Shown here one piece after another: positions 1 to 11,700 of a stretch of DNA of 64,000 bases. A program made the translations under genes and the position numbers. Origin of the DNA: Mimachlamys varia (taxonomy: Eukaryota > Mollusca > Bivalvia > Pectinida > Pectinidae). Each line of letters starts with the position of its first letter. Position 1 is the stretch's first letter. The DNA lies in contig OX392527.1 of the NCBI GenBank assembly GCA_947623455.1, forward strand, positions 9,234,001-9,298,000. Reading direction: 5' to 3'. The notes beneath the pieces are model-generated. The model searched no databases. It was not told the origin of the DNA and saw only the letters and a program-made list of their open reading frames with translations.

Positions 1-590
1 CTGATAACGTTGAGGTATATTTTGTTGATATCTGATAACGTTGAGGTATATTTTGTTGATATCTGATAACGTTGAGGTATATTTTGTGGATATCTGATAA
101 CGTTGAGGTATATTTTGTTGATATCTGATAACGTTGAGGTATATTTTGTTGATATCTGATAACGTTGAGGTATATTTTTTGGATATCTGATAACGTTGAG
201 GTATATTTTGTGGATATCTGATAACGTTGAGGTATATTTTGTTGATATCTGAAAACGTTGAGGTATATTTTGTGGATATCTGATAACGTTGAGGTATAGT
301 TTGTGGATATCTGATAACGTTGAGGTTTATTTGGTTAAACGTTGAGGTATATTTTGTTGATATCTGATAACGTTGAGGTTTATTTGGTTAAACGTTGAGG
401 TATATTTTGTGGATATCTGATAACGTTGAGGTATATTTTGTTAAGCGTTGAGGTATGTTTTGTTAAACGTTGAGGTATATTTTGTTAAACGTTGAGGTAT
501 ATCTTGTTAATATCTGATAACGTTGAGGTTTATTTTGTTAAAAGTTGAGGTATATTTTGTTAATATCTGTTAGCGTTGAGGTAATTGTTT
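1..590. repeat. 31-bp tandem repeat, subfamily A
   Basis: About 19 head-to-tail copies of a 31-bp unit with the core CTGATAACGTTGAGGTATAT. The first copies start at 1, 32 and 63. From about 330 some units lack the CTGATAAC part and shorten to a GTTAAACGTTGAGGTATATTT form, so the array becomes irregular towards its right end. It starts at or before the window edge. It passes directly into subfamily B, which has the same period and a similar GTTGA...GGTATATT core, so the two probably share an ancestor. No coding role is visible. Confidence 0.95.
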
Positions 591-3500
591 TTAGTATTTG
601 CTATTTTGTTATTGTGTGTAGACGCTGTGGTATGTTCTGACAGTTGTGTTGACGCTATGGTATATTCTGACTTGATCTGTTGACGCTGTGGTATATTCTG
701 CCATTCTGTGTTGACGCTGTGGAATATTCTGACCTATGGTGTTAATGCTGTCTTATTTTCTCACCTGTTGTGTTGACGCTATGGTATATTCTGCCATTCT
801 GTGTTGACGCTGTGGTATATTCTGACCTATGGTGTTAATGCTGTCTTATTTTCTCACCTGTTGTGTTGACGCTGTAGTATATTCTGGCTTATTGTATTTA
901 CGCTGTGGTGTATTACCACTTATTGTGGTCACGCTGTGGTATATTCTGGCTTATTGTATTTACGCTGTGGTGTATTACCACTTATTGTGGTCACGCTGTG
1001 GTATATTCTGGCTTATTGTATTTACGCTGTGGTGTATTACCACTTATTGTGGTCACGCTGTGGTATGTTTCGGCCTATTATATGGGCGCTACGGTATATT
1101 CTGACCTGATGAGTTGACGCTGTGGTATATTCTGACCTGATGAGTTGACGCTGTGGTATATTCTGACCTGATGAGTTGACGCTACGGTATATTCTGACCT
1201 GATGAGTTGACGCTGTGGTATATTCTGACCTGATGAGTTGACGCTACGGTATATTCTGACCTGATGAGTTGACGCTACGGTATATTCTGACCTGATGAGT
1301 TGACGCTACGGTATATTCTGACCTGATGAGTTGACGCTACGGTATATTCTGACCTGATGAGTTGACGGTACGGTATATTCTGACCTGATGAGTTGACGCT
1401 ACGGTATATTCTGACCTGATGAGTTGACGCTGTGGTATATTCTGACCTGATGAGTTGACGCTACGGTATATTCTGACCTGATGAGTTGACGCTGTGGTAT
1501 ATTCTGGCTTATTGTATTGACTATGTGGCATAATTTGTTTTGTTGTGTTGACGCTGTGGTATACTCTGCCATTGTTAATTGACACTGGGATATATTTTTC
1601 ACTCATTGTGTGGACGCTGTGGTTTATTCTGATCTGTTGTGTTGACGCTGTGGTATATTTTGACCAAATGTATTGACACTGTGGTATGTTCTGATCTGTT
1701 GTGTTGACGCTGTAGTATATTCTGATCTGTTGTGTTGACGCTGTGGTATATTCTGACCTGTTGTGTTGACGCTGCAGTAGATTTTGACCAAAGGTATTGA
1801 CACTGTGGTATATTCTGACCTGTTGTGTTGAAGCTGTGGTATATTTTGACCTGTTGTGTTGACGCTGCGGTATGTTCTGATCTGTTGTGTTGACGCTGTA
1901 GTATATTCTGATCTGTTGTGTTGACGCTCTAGTATATTCTGATCTGTTATGTTGACTCTGTGGTATATTTTGACCTGTTGTGTTGAATCTGTGGTTTATT
2001 CTGACCTGTTGTGTTGACGCTGTAGTATATTTTTATCTGTTGTGTTGACGCTGTGGTTTATTCTGACCTGTTGTGTTGACGCTGTAGTATATTTTTATCT
2101 GTTGTGTTGACGCTGTGGTATATTCTGACCTGTTGTGTTGAAGCTGTGGTATATTTTGATCTGTTGTGTTGACGCTGTGGTATATTCTGACCTGTTGTGT
2201 TGACGCTGTGGTATATTTTGACCTATTGTATTGACATTGTGGTATATTCTGTCTCTGTGTGTTGACGCTGTGATATACTCTGCCATTGTGTGTTGACGCT
2301 GTGGTATATTCTGTCTCTGTGTGTTGACGCTGTGGTATAATCTGACCTTGTGTGTTGACGTTGCGGTATAATCTGACCTTGTGTGTTGACGCTGTGGTAT
2401 AATCTGACCTTGTGTGTTGACGTTGCGGTATAATCTGACCTTGTGTGTTGACGCTGTGGTATATTCTGTCATTGTGTGTTTACGCTGTGGTATATTCTGT
2501 CTCTGTGTGTTGACGCTGTGGTATAATCTGACCTTGTGTGTTGACGTTGCGGTATAATCTGACCTTGTGTGTTGACGCTGTGGTATAATCTGACCTTGTG
2601 TGTTGACGCTGTGGTATAATCTGACCTTGTGTGTTGACGTTGCGGTATAATCTGACCTTGTGTGTTGAAGCTGTGGTATATTCTGTCATTGTGTGTTGAC
2701 GCTGTGGTATATTCTGTCTCTGTGTGTTGACGCTGTGGTATAATCTGTCTCTGTGTGTTGACGCTGTGGTATAAGGTGACATTGTGTGTTGACGTTGCGG
2801 TATAATCTGACCTTGTGTGTTGACGCTGTGGTATAATCTGACCTTGTGTGTGGACGCTGTGGTATAATCTGACCTTGTGTGTTGACGTTGTGGTATAATC
2901 TGACCTTGTGTGTTGACGCTGTGGTATAATCTGACCTTGTGTGTTGACGTTGCGGTATAATCTGACCTTGTGTGTTGACGCTGTGGTATATTATGTCATT
3001 GTGTGTTGACGCTGGGGTATATTCTGTCTCTGTGTGTTGACGCTGTGGTATATTCTTACCTGTTGTATTGACGCTGTGGTATATTCTGTCATTGTGTGTT
3101 TACGCTGTGGTATATTTTGTCATGGTGTTGACGCTGTGGTATATTCTGTCTCTGTGTGTTGACGCTGTGGTATAATCTGACCTTGTGTGTTGACGTTGCG
3201 GTATAAGCTGACCTTGTTTGTTGACGCTGTGGTATAATCTGACCTTGTGTGTTGACGCTGTGGTATAATCTGACCTTGTGTGGTGACGTTGCGGTATAAT
3301 CTGACCTTGTGTGTTGACGGTGTGGTATATTCTGTCATTGTGTGTTGACGCTGTGGTATATGCTTACCTGTTGTATTGACGCTGTGTTATAATCTGACCT
3401 TGTGTGTTGACGCTGTGGTATAATCTGACCTTGTGTGTTGACGTTGCGGTATAATCTGACCTTGTGTGTTGACGCTGTGGTATATTATGTCATTGTGTGT

Positions 3501-4888
3501 TGACGCTGTGGTATATTCTTACCTGTTGTATTGACGCTGTGGTATATTCTGTCATTGTGTGTTGACGGTGTGGTATATTCTTACCTGTTGTGTTGACGTT
3601 GTGGTATATTCTGTCATTTTGCATTGACGCTGTGGTATATTCTTACCTGTTGCATTGACGTTGTGGTATATTCTGTCAGTTTGCATTGACGCTGTGGTAT
3701 ATTCTGACTGGTCGTCTTGAGGTTGTGGTATGTTCTGTCATTTTGTGTTGACGCTGTGGTATATTTTGTTACTGTGTGTTGACGCTGTGGTATACTCTGC
3801 CATTGTGTGTTGACGCTGTGGTATATTTTGTCACTGTGTGTTGAAGCTGTGGTATATTTTGTCACTGTGTGTTGACGCTGTGGTGTATTCTGACCTTGTG
3901 TGTTGACGGTGTGGTATATTCTTACCTGTTGTATGGACGCTGTGGTATATTCTGTCATTGTGTGTTGACGGTGTGGTATATTCTTACCTGTTGTATTGAC
4001 GCTGTGGTATATTCTGACATTGTGTGTTGACGGTGTGGTATATTCTTACCTGTTGTATTGACGCTGTGGTATATTCTGTCATTGTGTGTTGACGGTGTGG
4101 TATATTCTTACCTGTTGTGTTGACGCTGTGGTATATTCTGTCATTGTGTGTTGACGGTGTGGTATATTCTTACCTGTTGTATTGACGCTGTGGTGTATTC
4201 TGTCATTGTGTGTTGACGCTGTGGTATAATCTGACCTTGTGTGTTGACGGTGTGGTATATTCTGTCATTGTGTGTTGACGCTGTGGTATAATCTGACCTT
4301 GTGTGTTGACGGTGTGGTATATTCTGTCATTGTGTGTTGACGGTGTGGTATATTCTGTCATTGTGTGTTGACGGTGTGGTATAATCTGACCTTGTGTGTT
4401 GAGGCTGTGGTATATTCTGTCCTTGTGTGTTGACGGTGTGGTATATTCTTACCTGTTGTATTGACGCTGTGGTGTATTCTGACCTTGTGTGTTGACGGTG
4501 TGGTATATTCTTACCTGTTGTATTGACGCTGTGGTATATTTTGTCACTGTGTGTTGACGCTGTGGTGTATTCTGACCTTGTGTGTTGACGGTGTGGTATA
4601 GTCTTACCTGTTGTATTGACGCTGTGGTATAATCTGACCTTGTGTGTTGACGGTGTGGTATATTCTTACCTGTTGTATTGACGCTGTGGTATATTCTGTC
4701 ATTGTGTGTTGACGGTGTGGTATATTCTTACATGTTGTATTGACGCTGTGGTATAATCTGACCTTGTGTGTTGACGGTGTGGTATATTCTTACCTGTTGT
4801 ATTGACGCTGTGGTATATTCTGTCATTGTGTGTTGACGGTGTGGTATATTCTTACCTGTGGTATTGACGCTGTGGTATATTCTGTCAT
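591..4888. repeat. 31-bp tandem repeat, subfamily B
   Basis: Roughly 138 copies of a 31-bp unit with the core GACGCTGTGGTATATTCTG. Local variant blocks occur: dimeric 62-bp units at about 885-1075, units carrying CTGATGAG at 1100-1490, units ending ACCTGTTGTGTT at 1600-2200, and alternating CTGACCTTG/CTGTCATTG forms at 2200-4888. Neighbouring units are more alike than distant ones, as expected from local slippage and unequal exchange. Long reading frames here are a by-product: 31 is not a multiple of 3, so a stop-free repeat reads as a 93-bp, 31-residue pseudo-repeat. I do not call them genes. Confidence 0.95.
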
Positions 4889-5659
4889 TTAAGGAATGAA
4901 ATTTATTTTTTCAACATTCATGAGGTCATAACAACATTTGCTTCTGGACATATTTAACGCGATTCGTGGAAAATATGTCCAGAAAGTCAATGTTGTTATG
5001 ACCTCATGAATGTTAAAAAAAAAATTGCATTCCTTATATTTACATTAAGATTATTTATTGTTTTATCTATTAACGCACACCATAATAAAAAATGCATTTT
5101 TTCATGTTTTTACCCGGGAGTGACGTCGGAGAGAGAACAGCAGTTTTCGCGGGAAAGTGTTACACAGTTCGTGATGCGGTCTTAGCAACGTCATAGCAAC
5201 AACCGAAACAAAATGTAGTTCTATCTACAACATTTATTCTGTGAGAATTTTTGAGTGATTTTTATGTTTTAAACTTTAAGAGGACAGTTACAATATTGAT
5301 ATCTCTACATATTAACATGGATCGTGTTTATTTACAATAACAAAGGTAAACGAACAGTTCCGATGGCTTGACGGCGAATAGTAAACTTCCGGTGCCGTAC
5401 AGAACGCTTACATTTGTTAACATTTTATCTAAACACGGTATTTGTTGTCACTGTATTTTCAAGGGATTTTTTTAAACTATTTTCTTTTTTCAATTTTAAA
5501 CATTTTTACTTAAAAAAATAATAATCTTTTATGTATTGTTCAGGAACTACAACTATTTTTCAATGTATTACTACACGCTGTTTGCATGTGATGAGGCTAA
5601 TGTTGTTATGAGAAATGAATACAATTTTCGCCAATGCTTTTAAGTATACTGAATGTAAA
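4889..5659. mobile_element. Insertion interrupting the 31-bp array, foldback/MITE-like
   Basis: The 31-bp array stops after CTGTCATT at 4888 and resumes at about 5660 with ATTGTGTGTTGACG, so about 770 bp of unrelated DNA sits inside it. The insertion opens with a large hairpin (4891-5035). A partial copy of the hairpin's right-arm sequence (AATGTTGTTATGA) recurs near 5599, so the two ends carry subterminal inverted repeats. No transposase-like frame is present, which fits a non-autonomous element. ATT occurs on both sides and could be a target duplication, but in this array that is weak evidence. The middle part is AT-rich and unrecognised. Confidence 0.6.
4891..5035. repeat. Long imperfect inverted repeat (hairpin)
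   Basis: The left arm, about 4891-4955, begins AAGGAATG and contains CATTCATGAGGTCATAACAA. It pairs with the right arm at about 4971-5035, which contains TTGTTATGACCTCATGAATG and ends CATTCCTT. The inner stem is CTGGACATATTT (4944-4955) with AAATATGTCCAG (4971-4982), leaving a 15-nt loop. Mismatches sit mainly in the A/T runs. The structure is typical of foldback or MITE termini. Confidence 0.85.
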
Positions 5660-5800
5660 TATTGTGTGTTGACGCTGTGGTATACTCTGTCATTGTGTGT
5701 TGACGATGTGGTATATTCTGACCTGTTGCGTTGACGCTGTGATATATTCTGACCTGTTGTGTTGACGCTGTTGTATATTCTGTCATTGTGTGTTGACACT
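5660..5800. repeat. 31-bp tandem repeat, right remnant
   Basis: Four to five further units of subfamily B (GTGTTGACGCTGTGGTATAC and variants) follow the insertion and fade out near GTTGACACTTTTGTC. They show that the element at 4889-5659 landed inside an existing array rather than at its edge. Confidence 0.9.
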
Positions 5801-5817
5801 TTTGTCTTGTAACGTTT

Positions 5818-5970
5818 AGTAAATAAGGATTGTACAACGAACTGGCAATTGGCAATTGGCAACGAACATATTTACTATGGAGCGCTAACGCGCACCATAG
5901 AATATGTTTGTTGCAAACTGCGGGCATTCTATCGTATACGCAGTCAAAATGAGGTACAATCCTTATATTT
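5818..5970. mobile_element. Second hairpin element, MITE-like
   Basis: Outer inverted repeats pair AAGGATTGTAC (about 5825-5835) with GTACAATCCTT (about 5953-5963). An inner stem pairs GCAACGAACATATT (near 5860) with AATATGTTTGTTGC (near 5902), around a centre that contains AGCGCTAACGCGC. The right end reads CCTTATATTTACAT, a 14-base string that also follows the hairpin at 5035. The two elements may therefore belong to one family. A short 73-codon frame across it has no recognisable content. Confidence 0.6.
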
Positions 5971-8794
5971 ACATCATTTTTACTTTTTAAGTGCTATACG
6001 AAGAAAAAAATATTCGAAGCGGGTTGCTACGATGGTTACTACGATGGCCGTGGTTGCTAAGATAATATAGTCCCATCGAATTTCATCAATATATTGGTAA
6101 GTTTAGAAAATACTCAGTGAACAACACTATTTTTCTTCATTGCATCGTTTGTAAATTTGGTATTAAATAATATCGCTAGCATTTCGAATTTATTTCTTTA
6201 TTTATAACGGTCGTTATGTACACGCATTGACACAGTGATCTGGTTGTGACGCGGTCCGACGTCGGACATAACAACTGCATGTTTGCGTTACCGTCAAAGA
6301 ATTTCGAATGTGCATCATTGGATAAAAGTTTGTCAGAAACAGATAATTGTATAATCAGACAGAATGGATTCCATATATATTCCATGGTTCAAACTCTTGA
6401 AGGAACAAAGCAATGACCGTCAGCGAATAGTTATTATTCTGAAGCGGGAACGACGCCATATTTGAAGAAATATCAATCCGCCGAGCCTTTTTTCATTGCG
6501 TATACGGTAATTTATTCGCAGTCAGAGTTTACTAAGCTCAAGAAGGGAGAGGTGTAAATATATGGTTTTGAAGTGCTATACCTGTTTATCTTAACATTAC
6601 CCATGCTCAAAACACATTGGATGTATTTCAGATTATTCATTGCTTATTCGGTATGTTTTAACCCTTTGCGTTATTACCGTAGTTAAGGTATTACCACAAT
6701 ATCGTTTTGGTGGTGGGTCGACTGGTCGAGTTATATGGCAAACTTTGCATAAACTTGGCAAAACTGTTCATTAAAAACGGTTCATTAATCTGCGAAGCAA
6801 AATAATGCGCTCATATTTCTGCCCGATATATACCGCACAGTCCCCCATCACATTCCAAGTATGTAGGTATATTTATTTCATTTTAAAACATAGATAGCAC
6901 CTATATATATTATAGTCAATTATTCCGTATAATATTTTGACAAAAACGTTTTGCACCAAACATAAGATAGTAATTAATTTTATTTCAAGCAACTTCAACC
7001 AATGAAAACTTTTAATAACAAATACTGCGCCAAACATTGCAGTACAGTACCGTATGTGACGTCATCACTTTTTGCGTTGACCGTGAACGAGATATTGTTA
7101 GCGACGAGAAGTATTGAAAAAAGAAGCTGAAAGTCAATTATAAGATATTATAGCAGACAAATGGATCAAAAACACAGAAAAAGCTTTTTCTGAAAACCTC
7201 TTTAAGGCCCGCCGTAAAACAAATATTCGATCGAATATAGCTAATTCTAGTACACTAAAGTTTGGCTACATTGATGACCGAGAAGACGAGCTCTAAAGAG
7301 GCATACTCATCGTTGTCGAAGTCATCTCGTCTTAATGGTGTCAGATTTGGTGTAACGCTAGTTCTGTTTTGTCTTATGTGTTAAATTTACCCGCTCTTAT
7401 TTTACAATGATTTTATCGTTTGACATTTTCATAAAACACAAATGGAAGTAGATTTCCCTGTTGTGGTTTCTATGCAGTACATAAGGTTTAGCGAGACATG
7501 GATAGATCGTATTATTCCAGCCTACAAGGCCAAATGTAAACGTACACCGTGCCAGTCGCCGTGTACAAATAAGGCATTAACCCTGGCCAATCGGCATCGG
7601 AAATCGATTCCATTTCCGCTGTCGTCGCGTTTCAAGTCCGTTAACGCCGCATGTTCACATACAAACGAATATATTACTTGCAATGAAAACGGTTTATAAC
7701 TAATCGAAACTGTAACATCGTTAACCGTATCGTGCCCAGCCGCGACGTCAATAACAACCGTGTTAATGGCACCGCGGAGCAGACATGCGTCTTCAGCGCC
7801 AGTTTCAGCAATTTAAAAAAGAATCACAAGTATTAAAAGAAACATTGCCACAAATGTTACAACACATTAAGATTTGTATTCTACGCATATCTATAATGCA
7901 CGTTTGGTGTCCAATTTACGAGACCAGAATGTCGACAATGACCCTTTGTTGTGGCGTATTTAGCTGCCATGAAGGTTGGTCAGTCGATACGGTGGTAAAA
8001 CGCCTAATCTATATCGAAGGTCCAAAGTTTTTACCGACGGCTACACAAATTAGTCTTAAAATGGTGTGACAATGTATCTACTCTAGAACAGGACTACGGC
8101 CCCTAAACGTCTGGTCCACATAGAAATTGATTATTGTTGTTCTAGTATTGACCTTTTCCACAAATAGCGTCGTTATCTGTTAACGTTTATGTTTGCATGT
8201 ATTTTGAATTGTTTGAGACATTTGGTTTGGTCCTATCTTCTCTATATCTTATCCTTCTCGTTGTCGCATTGCGTATCGGGGACTCATATTTCCGTAAATA
8301 CCGCCTACTCAAAGTTAAACCTGTCTGTCGACATTCTCGTGTTTATTTTACCTTGCGTAACTGACAAAATGTAAATCGCGCCCGATATCATTTAAGATTT
8401 CTTTCAACAATGCAATTTCTCGTATCGCAATTTTATCAAGGAAAATATCAGTATCATTTTTTCCTAAATCGATATATCAGATCAGATGCGAGTTATGGTA
8501 ATATGCTCCTACCACTGTTGTCTCCGTGCAGCTTATGGCGCAAACCTCTTTGTAATCAATAGATCCCAATCTGACCATTACACTGAGCCGAGAAGTTACA
8601 TCCGGTTCCATTGGGGCTACACACGAATTCGTTCAGCACGACCTATTGTGTGTAATTGGTTGTGACGGCATCAACTTATATTAAATATACGCAGTTCCTG
8701 TGTTGGACACGCAGCCTGTTCGACCAAGTTCAATATGTTTACGAATAGGGTATTATCACTGGTACATGTACCCTTGTGTTTTTACCATTATGTA
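5971..8794. other. Unique DNA with no recognised gene
   Basis: This is AT-rich, largely non-repetitive sequence. The GTTGCTA-type repeats near 6025-6060 (GGTTGCTACGATGG, GGTTGCTAAG) resemble, in reverse, the CTTAGCAACGTCATAGCAAC stretch at about 5182-5201 inside the first insertion, so the second element may extend to about 6070. Open frames at 7144-7296, 7442-7699 and 7785-8069 on the plus strand (about 50, 85 and 94 codons) match no family I know. The third begins with a Gln/Lys/Leu-rich stretch that could form a helix. They could be exons or the decayed body of a transposon, but I see no splice-site or motif support. A TGACGTCA palindrome lies at 7057-7064. Confidence 0.5.
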
Positions 8795-11700
8795 CGACAC
8801 TCGTAAACGTGTTTTGTGTGTCCCTGTCGTCTATAGCCCTGTTCTAACTCCCCGTGTTGTGTGTGTAACTCGGAGTAACGTGTCCCTGTCGTCTATAGCC
8901 CTGTTCTAACTCCCCGTGTTTTGTGTGTAACTCGGAGTAACGTGTCCCTGTCGTCTATAGCCCTGTTCTAACTCCCCGTGTTTTGTGTGTGACTAGGAGT
9001 AACGTGTCACTGTCGTCTATAGCCCTGTTCTAACTCCCCGTGTTTGTGTATAACTCGGAGTAACGTGTCCCTGTCGTCTATAGCCCTGTTCTAACTCCCC
9101 GTGTTTTGTGTGTGACTAGGAGTAACGTGTCCCTGTCGTCTATAGCCCTGTTCTAACTCCCCGTGTTGTGTGTGTAACTCGGAGTAACGAGTCCCTGTCG
9201 TCTATAGCCCTGTTCTAACTCCCCGTGTTTTGTGTGTAACTCGGAGTAACGTGTCCCTGTCGTCTATAGCCCTGTTCTAACTCCCCGTGTTTTGTGTGTG
9301 ACTAGGAGTAACGTGTCACTGTCGTCTATAGCCCTGTTCTAACTCCCCGTGTTTGTGTATAACTCGGAGTAACGTGTCCCTGTCGTCTATAGCCCTGTTC
9401 TAACTCCCCGTGTTTTGTGTGTGACTAGGAGTAACGTGTCCCTGTCGTCTATAGCCCTGTTCTAACTCCCCGTGTTGTGTGTGTAACTCGGAGTAACGAG
9501 TCCCTGTCGTCTATAGCCCTGTTCTAACTCCCCGTGTTTTGTGTGTAACTCGGAGTAACGTGTCCCTGTCGCCTATAGCCCTGTTCTAACTCCCCGTGTT
9601 TTGTGTGTAACTCGGAGTAACGTGTCCCTGTCGTCTATAGCCCTGTTCTAACTCCCCGTGTTGTGTGTGTAACTAGGTGTTACGTGTCCCTGTCGTCTAT
9701 AGCCCTGTTCTAACTCCCCGTGTTTTGTGTGTAACTAGGAGTAACGAGTCCCTGTCGTCTACAGTCCTGTTCTAACTCCCCGTGTTTTGTGTGTAACTAG
9801 GAGTAACATGTCCCTGCCGTCTATAGCCCTGTTCTAACTCCCCGTGCTTTGTGTGTAACTCGGAATAACGTGTTCCTGTCGTCTATAGCCCTGTTCTAAC
9901 TCCCCGTGTTTTGTGTGTAACTCGGAATAACGTGTTCCTGTCGTCTATAGCCCTGTTCTAACTCCCCGTATTTTGTGTGTAACTAGGAGTAACGTGTCCC
10001 TGTCGTCTATGGCCCTGTTCTAATTCCACGTGTTTTGTGTGTAACTCGGAGTAACGTGTTCCTGTCGTCTATAGCCCTGTTCTAACTCCCCGTGTTTTGT
10101 GTGTTACTCGGAGTAACATGTTCCTGTCGTCTATAGCCCTGTTCCAACTCCACGTATTTTGTGTGTAACTAGGAGTAACGTGTCCCTGTCGTCTATAGCC
10201 CTGTTCTAACTCCCCGTGTTTTGTGTGTAACTAGGAGTAACGAGTCCCTGTCGTCTACAGTCCTGTTCTAACTCCCCGTGTTTTGTGTGTAACTAGGAGT
10301 AACGTTCTCTTGTCGTCTATAGCCCTGTTCTAACTCCCCGTGTTTTGTGTGTAAACTCTGAGTAACGTTCTCTTGTCGTCTATAGCCCTGTTCTAACTCC
10401 CCGTGTTGTGTGTGTAACTCTGAGTAACGTTCTCTTGTCGTCTATAGCCCTGTTCTAACTCCCCGTGTTTTGTGTGTAACTAGGAGTAACGAGTCCCTGT
10501 CGTCTACAGTCCTGTTCTAACTCCCCGTGTTTTGTGTGTAACTCGGAGTAACGTGTCCCTGTCGTCTATAGCCCTGTTCCAATTCCCCGTGTTTTGTGTG
10601 TAACTCGGAGTAACGTTCTCTTGTCGTCTATAGCCCTGTTCTAACTCCCGTGTTTAGTGTGTAAACTCTGAGTAACGTTCTCTTGTCGTCTATAGCCCTG
10701 TTCTAACTCCCCGTGTTGTGTGTGTAACTCTGAGTAACGTTCTCTTGTCGTCTATAGCCCTGTTCTAACTCCCCGTGTTTTGTGTGTAACTCGGAGTAAC
10801 GTGTCCCTGTCGTCTATAGCCCTGTTCTAACTCCCCGTGTTGTGTGTGTAACTCGGAGTAACGTGTACCTGTCGTCTATAGCCCTGTTCTAACTCCCCGT
10901 GTTGTGTGTGTAACTAGGTGTTACGTGTCCCTGTCGTCTATAGCCCTGTTCTAACTCCCCGTGTTTTGTGTGTAACTAGGAGTAACGAGTCCCTGTCGTC
11001 TACAGTCCTGTTCTAACTCCCCGTGTTTTGTGTGTAACTAGGAGTAACGAGTCCCTGTCGTCTATAGCCCTGTTCTAACTCCCCGTGTTGTGTGTGTAAC
11101 TCGGAGTAACGTGTACCTGTCGTCTATAGCCCTGTTCTAACTCCTCGTGTTGTGTGTGTAACTAGGTGTTACGTGTCCCTGTCGTCTATAGCCCTGTTCT
11201 AACTCCCCGTGTTTTGTGTGTAACTAGGAGTAACGAGTCCCTGTCGTCTACAGTCCTGTTCTAACTCCCCGTGTTTTGTGTGTAACTAGGAGTAACATGT
11301 CCCTGCCGTCTATAGCCCTGTTCTAACTCCCCGTGCTTTGTGTGTAACTCGGAATAACGTGTTCCTGTCGTCTATAGCCCTGTTCTAACTCCCCGTGTTT
11401 TGTGTGTAACTCGGAATAACGTGTTCCTGTCGTCTATAGCCCTGTTCTAACTCCCCGTATTTTGTGTGTAACTAGGAGTAACGTGTCCCTGTCGTCTATG
11501 GCCCTGTTCTAATTCCACGTGTTTTGTGTGTAACTCGGAGTAACGTGTTCCTGTCGTCTATAGCCCTGTTCTAACTCCCCGTGTTTTGTGTGTTACTCGG
11601 AGTAACATGTTCCTGTCGTCTATAGCCCTGTTCCAACTCCACGTATTTTGTGTGTAACTAGGAGTAACGTGTCCCTGTCGTCTATAGCCCTGTTCTAACT

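Noticed and set aside
1100..1490. CTGATGAG in 31-bp units, as in the hammerhead ribozyme core
   Set aside because: The second conserved box (GAAA after stem II) and complementary stems are missing in the following bases, so no hammerhead can form as written.
2095..3958. Minus-strand open frames with TTASTH/NTQGQIIPQRQ-like repeats in the 31-bp array
   Set aside because: They are a by-product of a stop-poor 31-bp repeat read over three units. No start context, splice site or composition supports a protein.
7442..8069. Two plus-strand frames of 85 and 94 codons as a new gene
   Set aside because: No recognised motif, no conserved splice context, and lengths within what chance allows in this sequence. 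Kept only as a remark.
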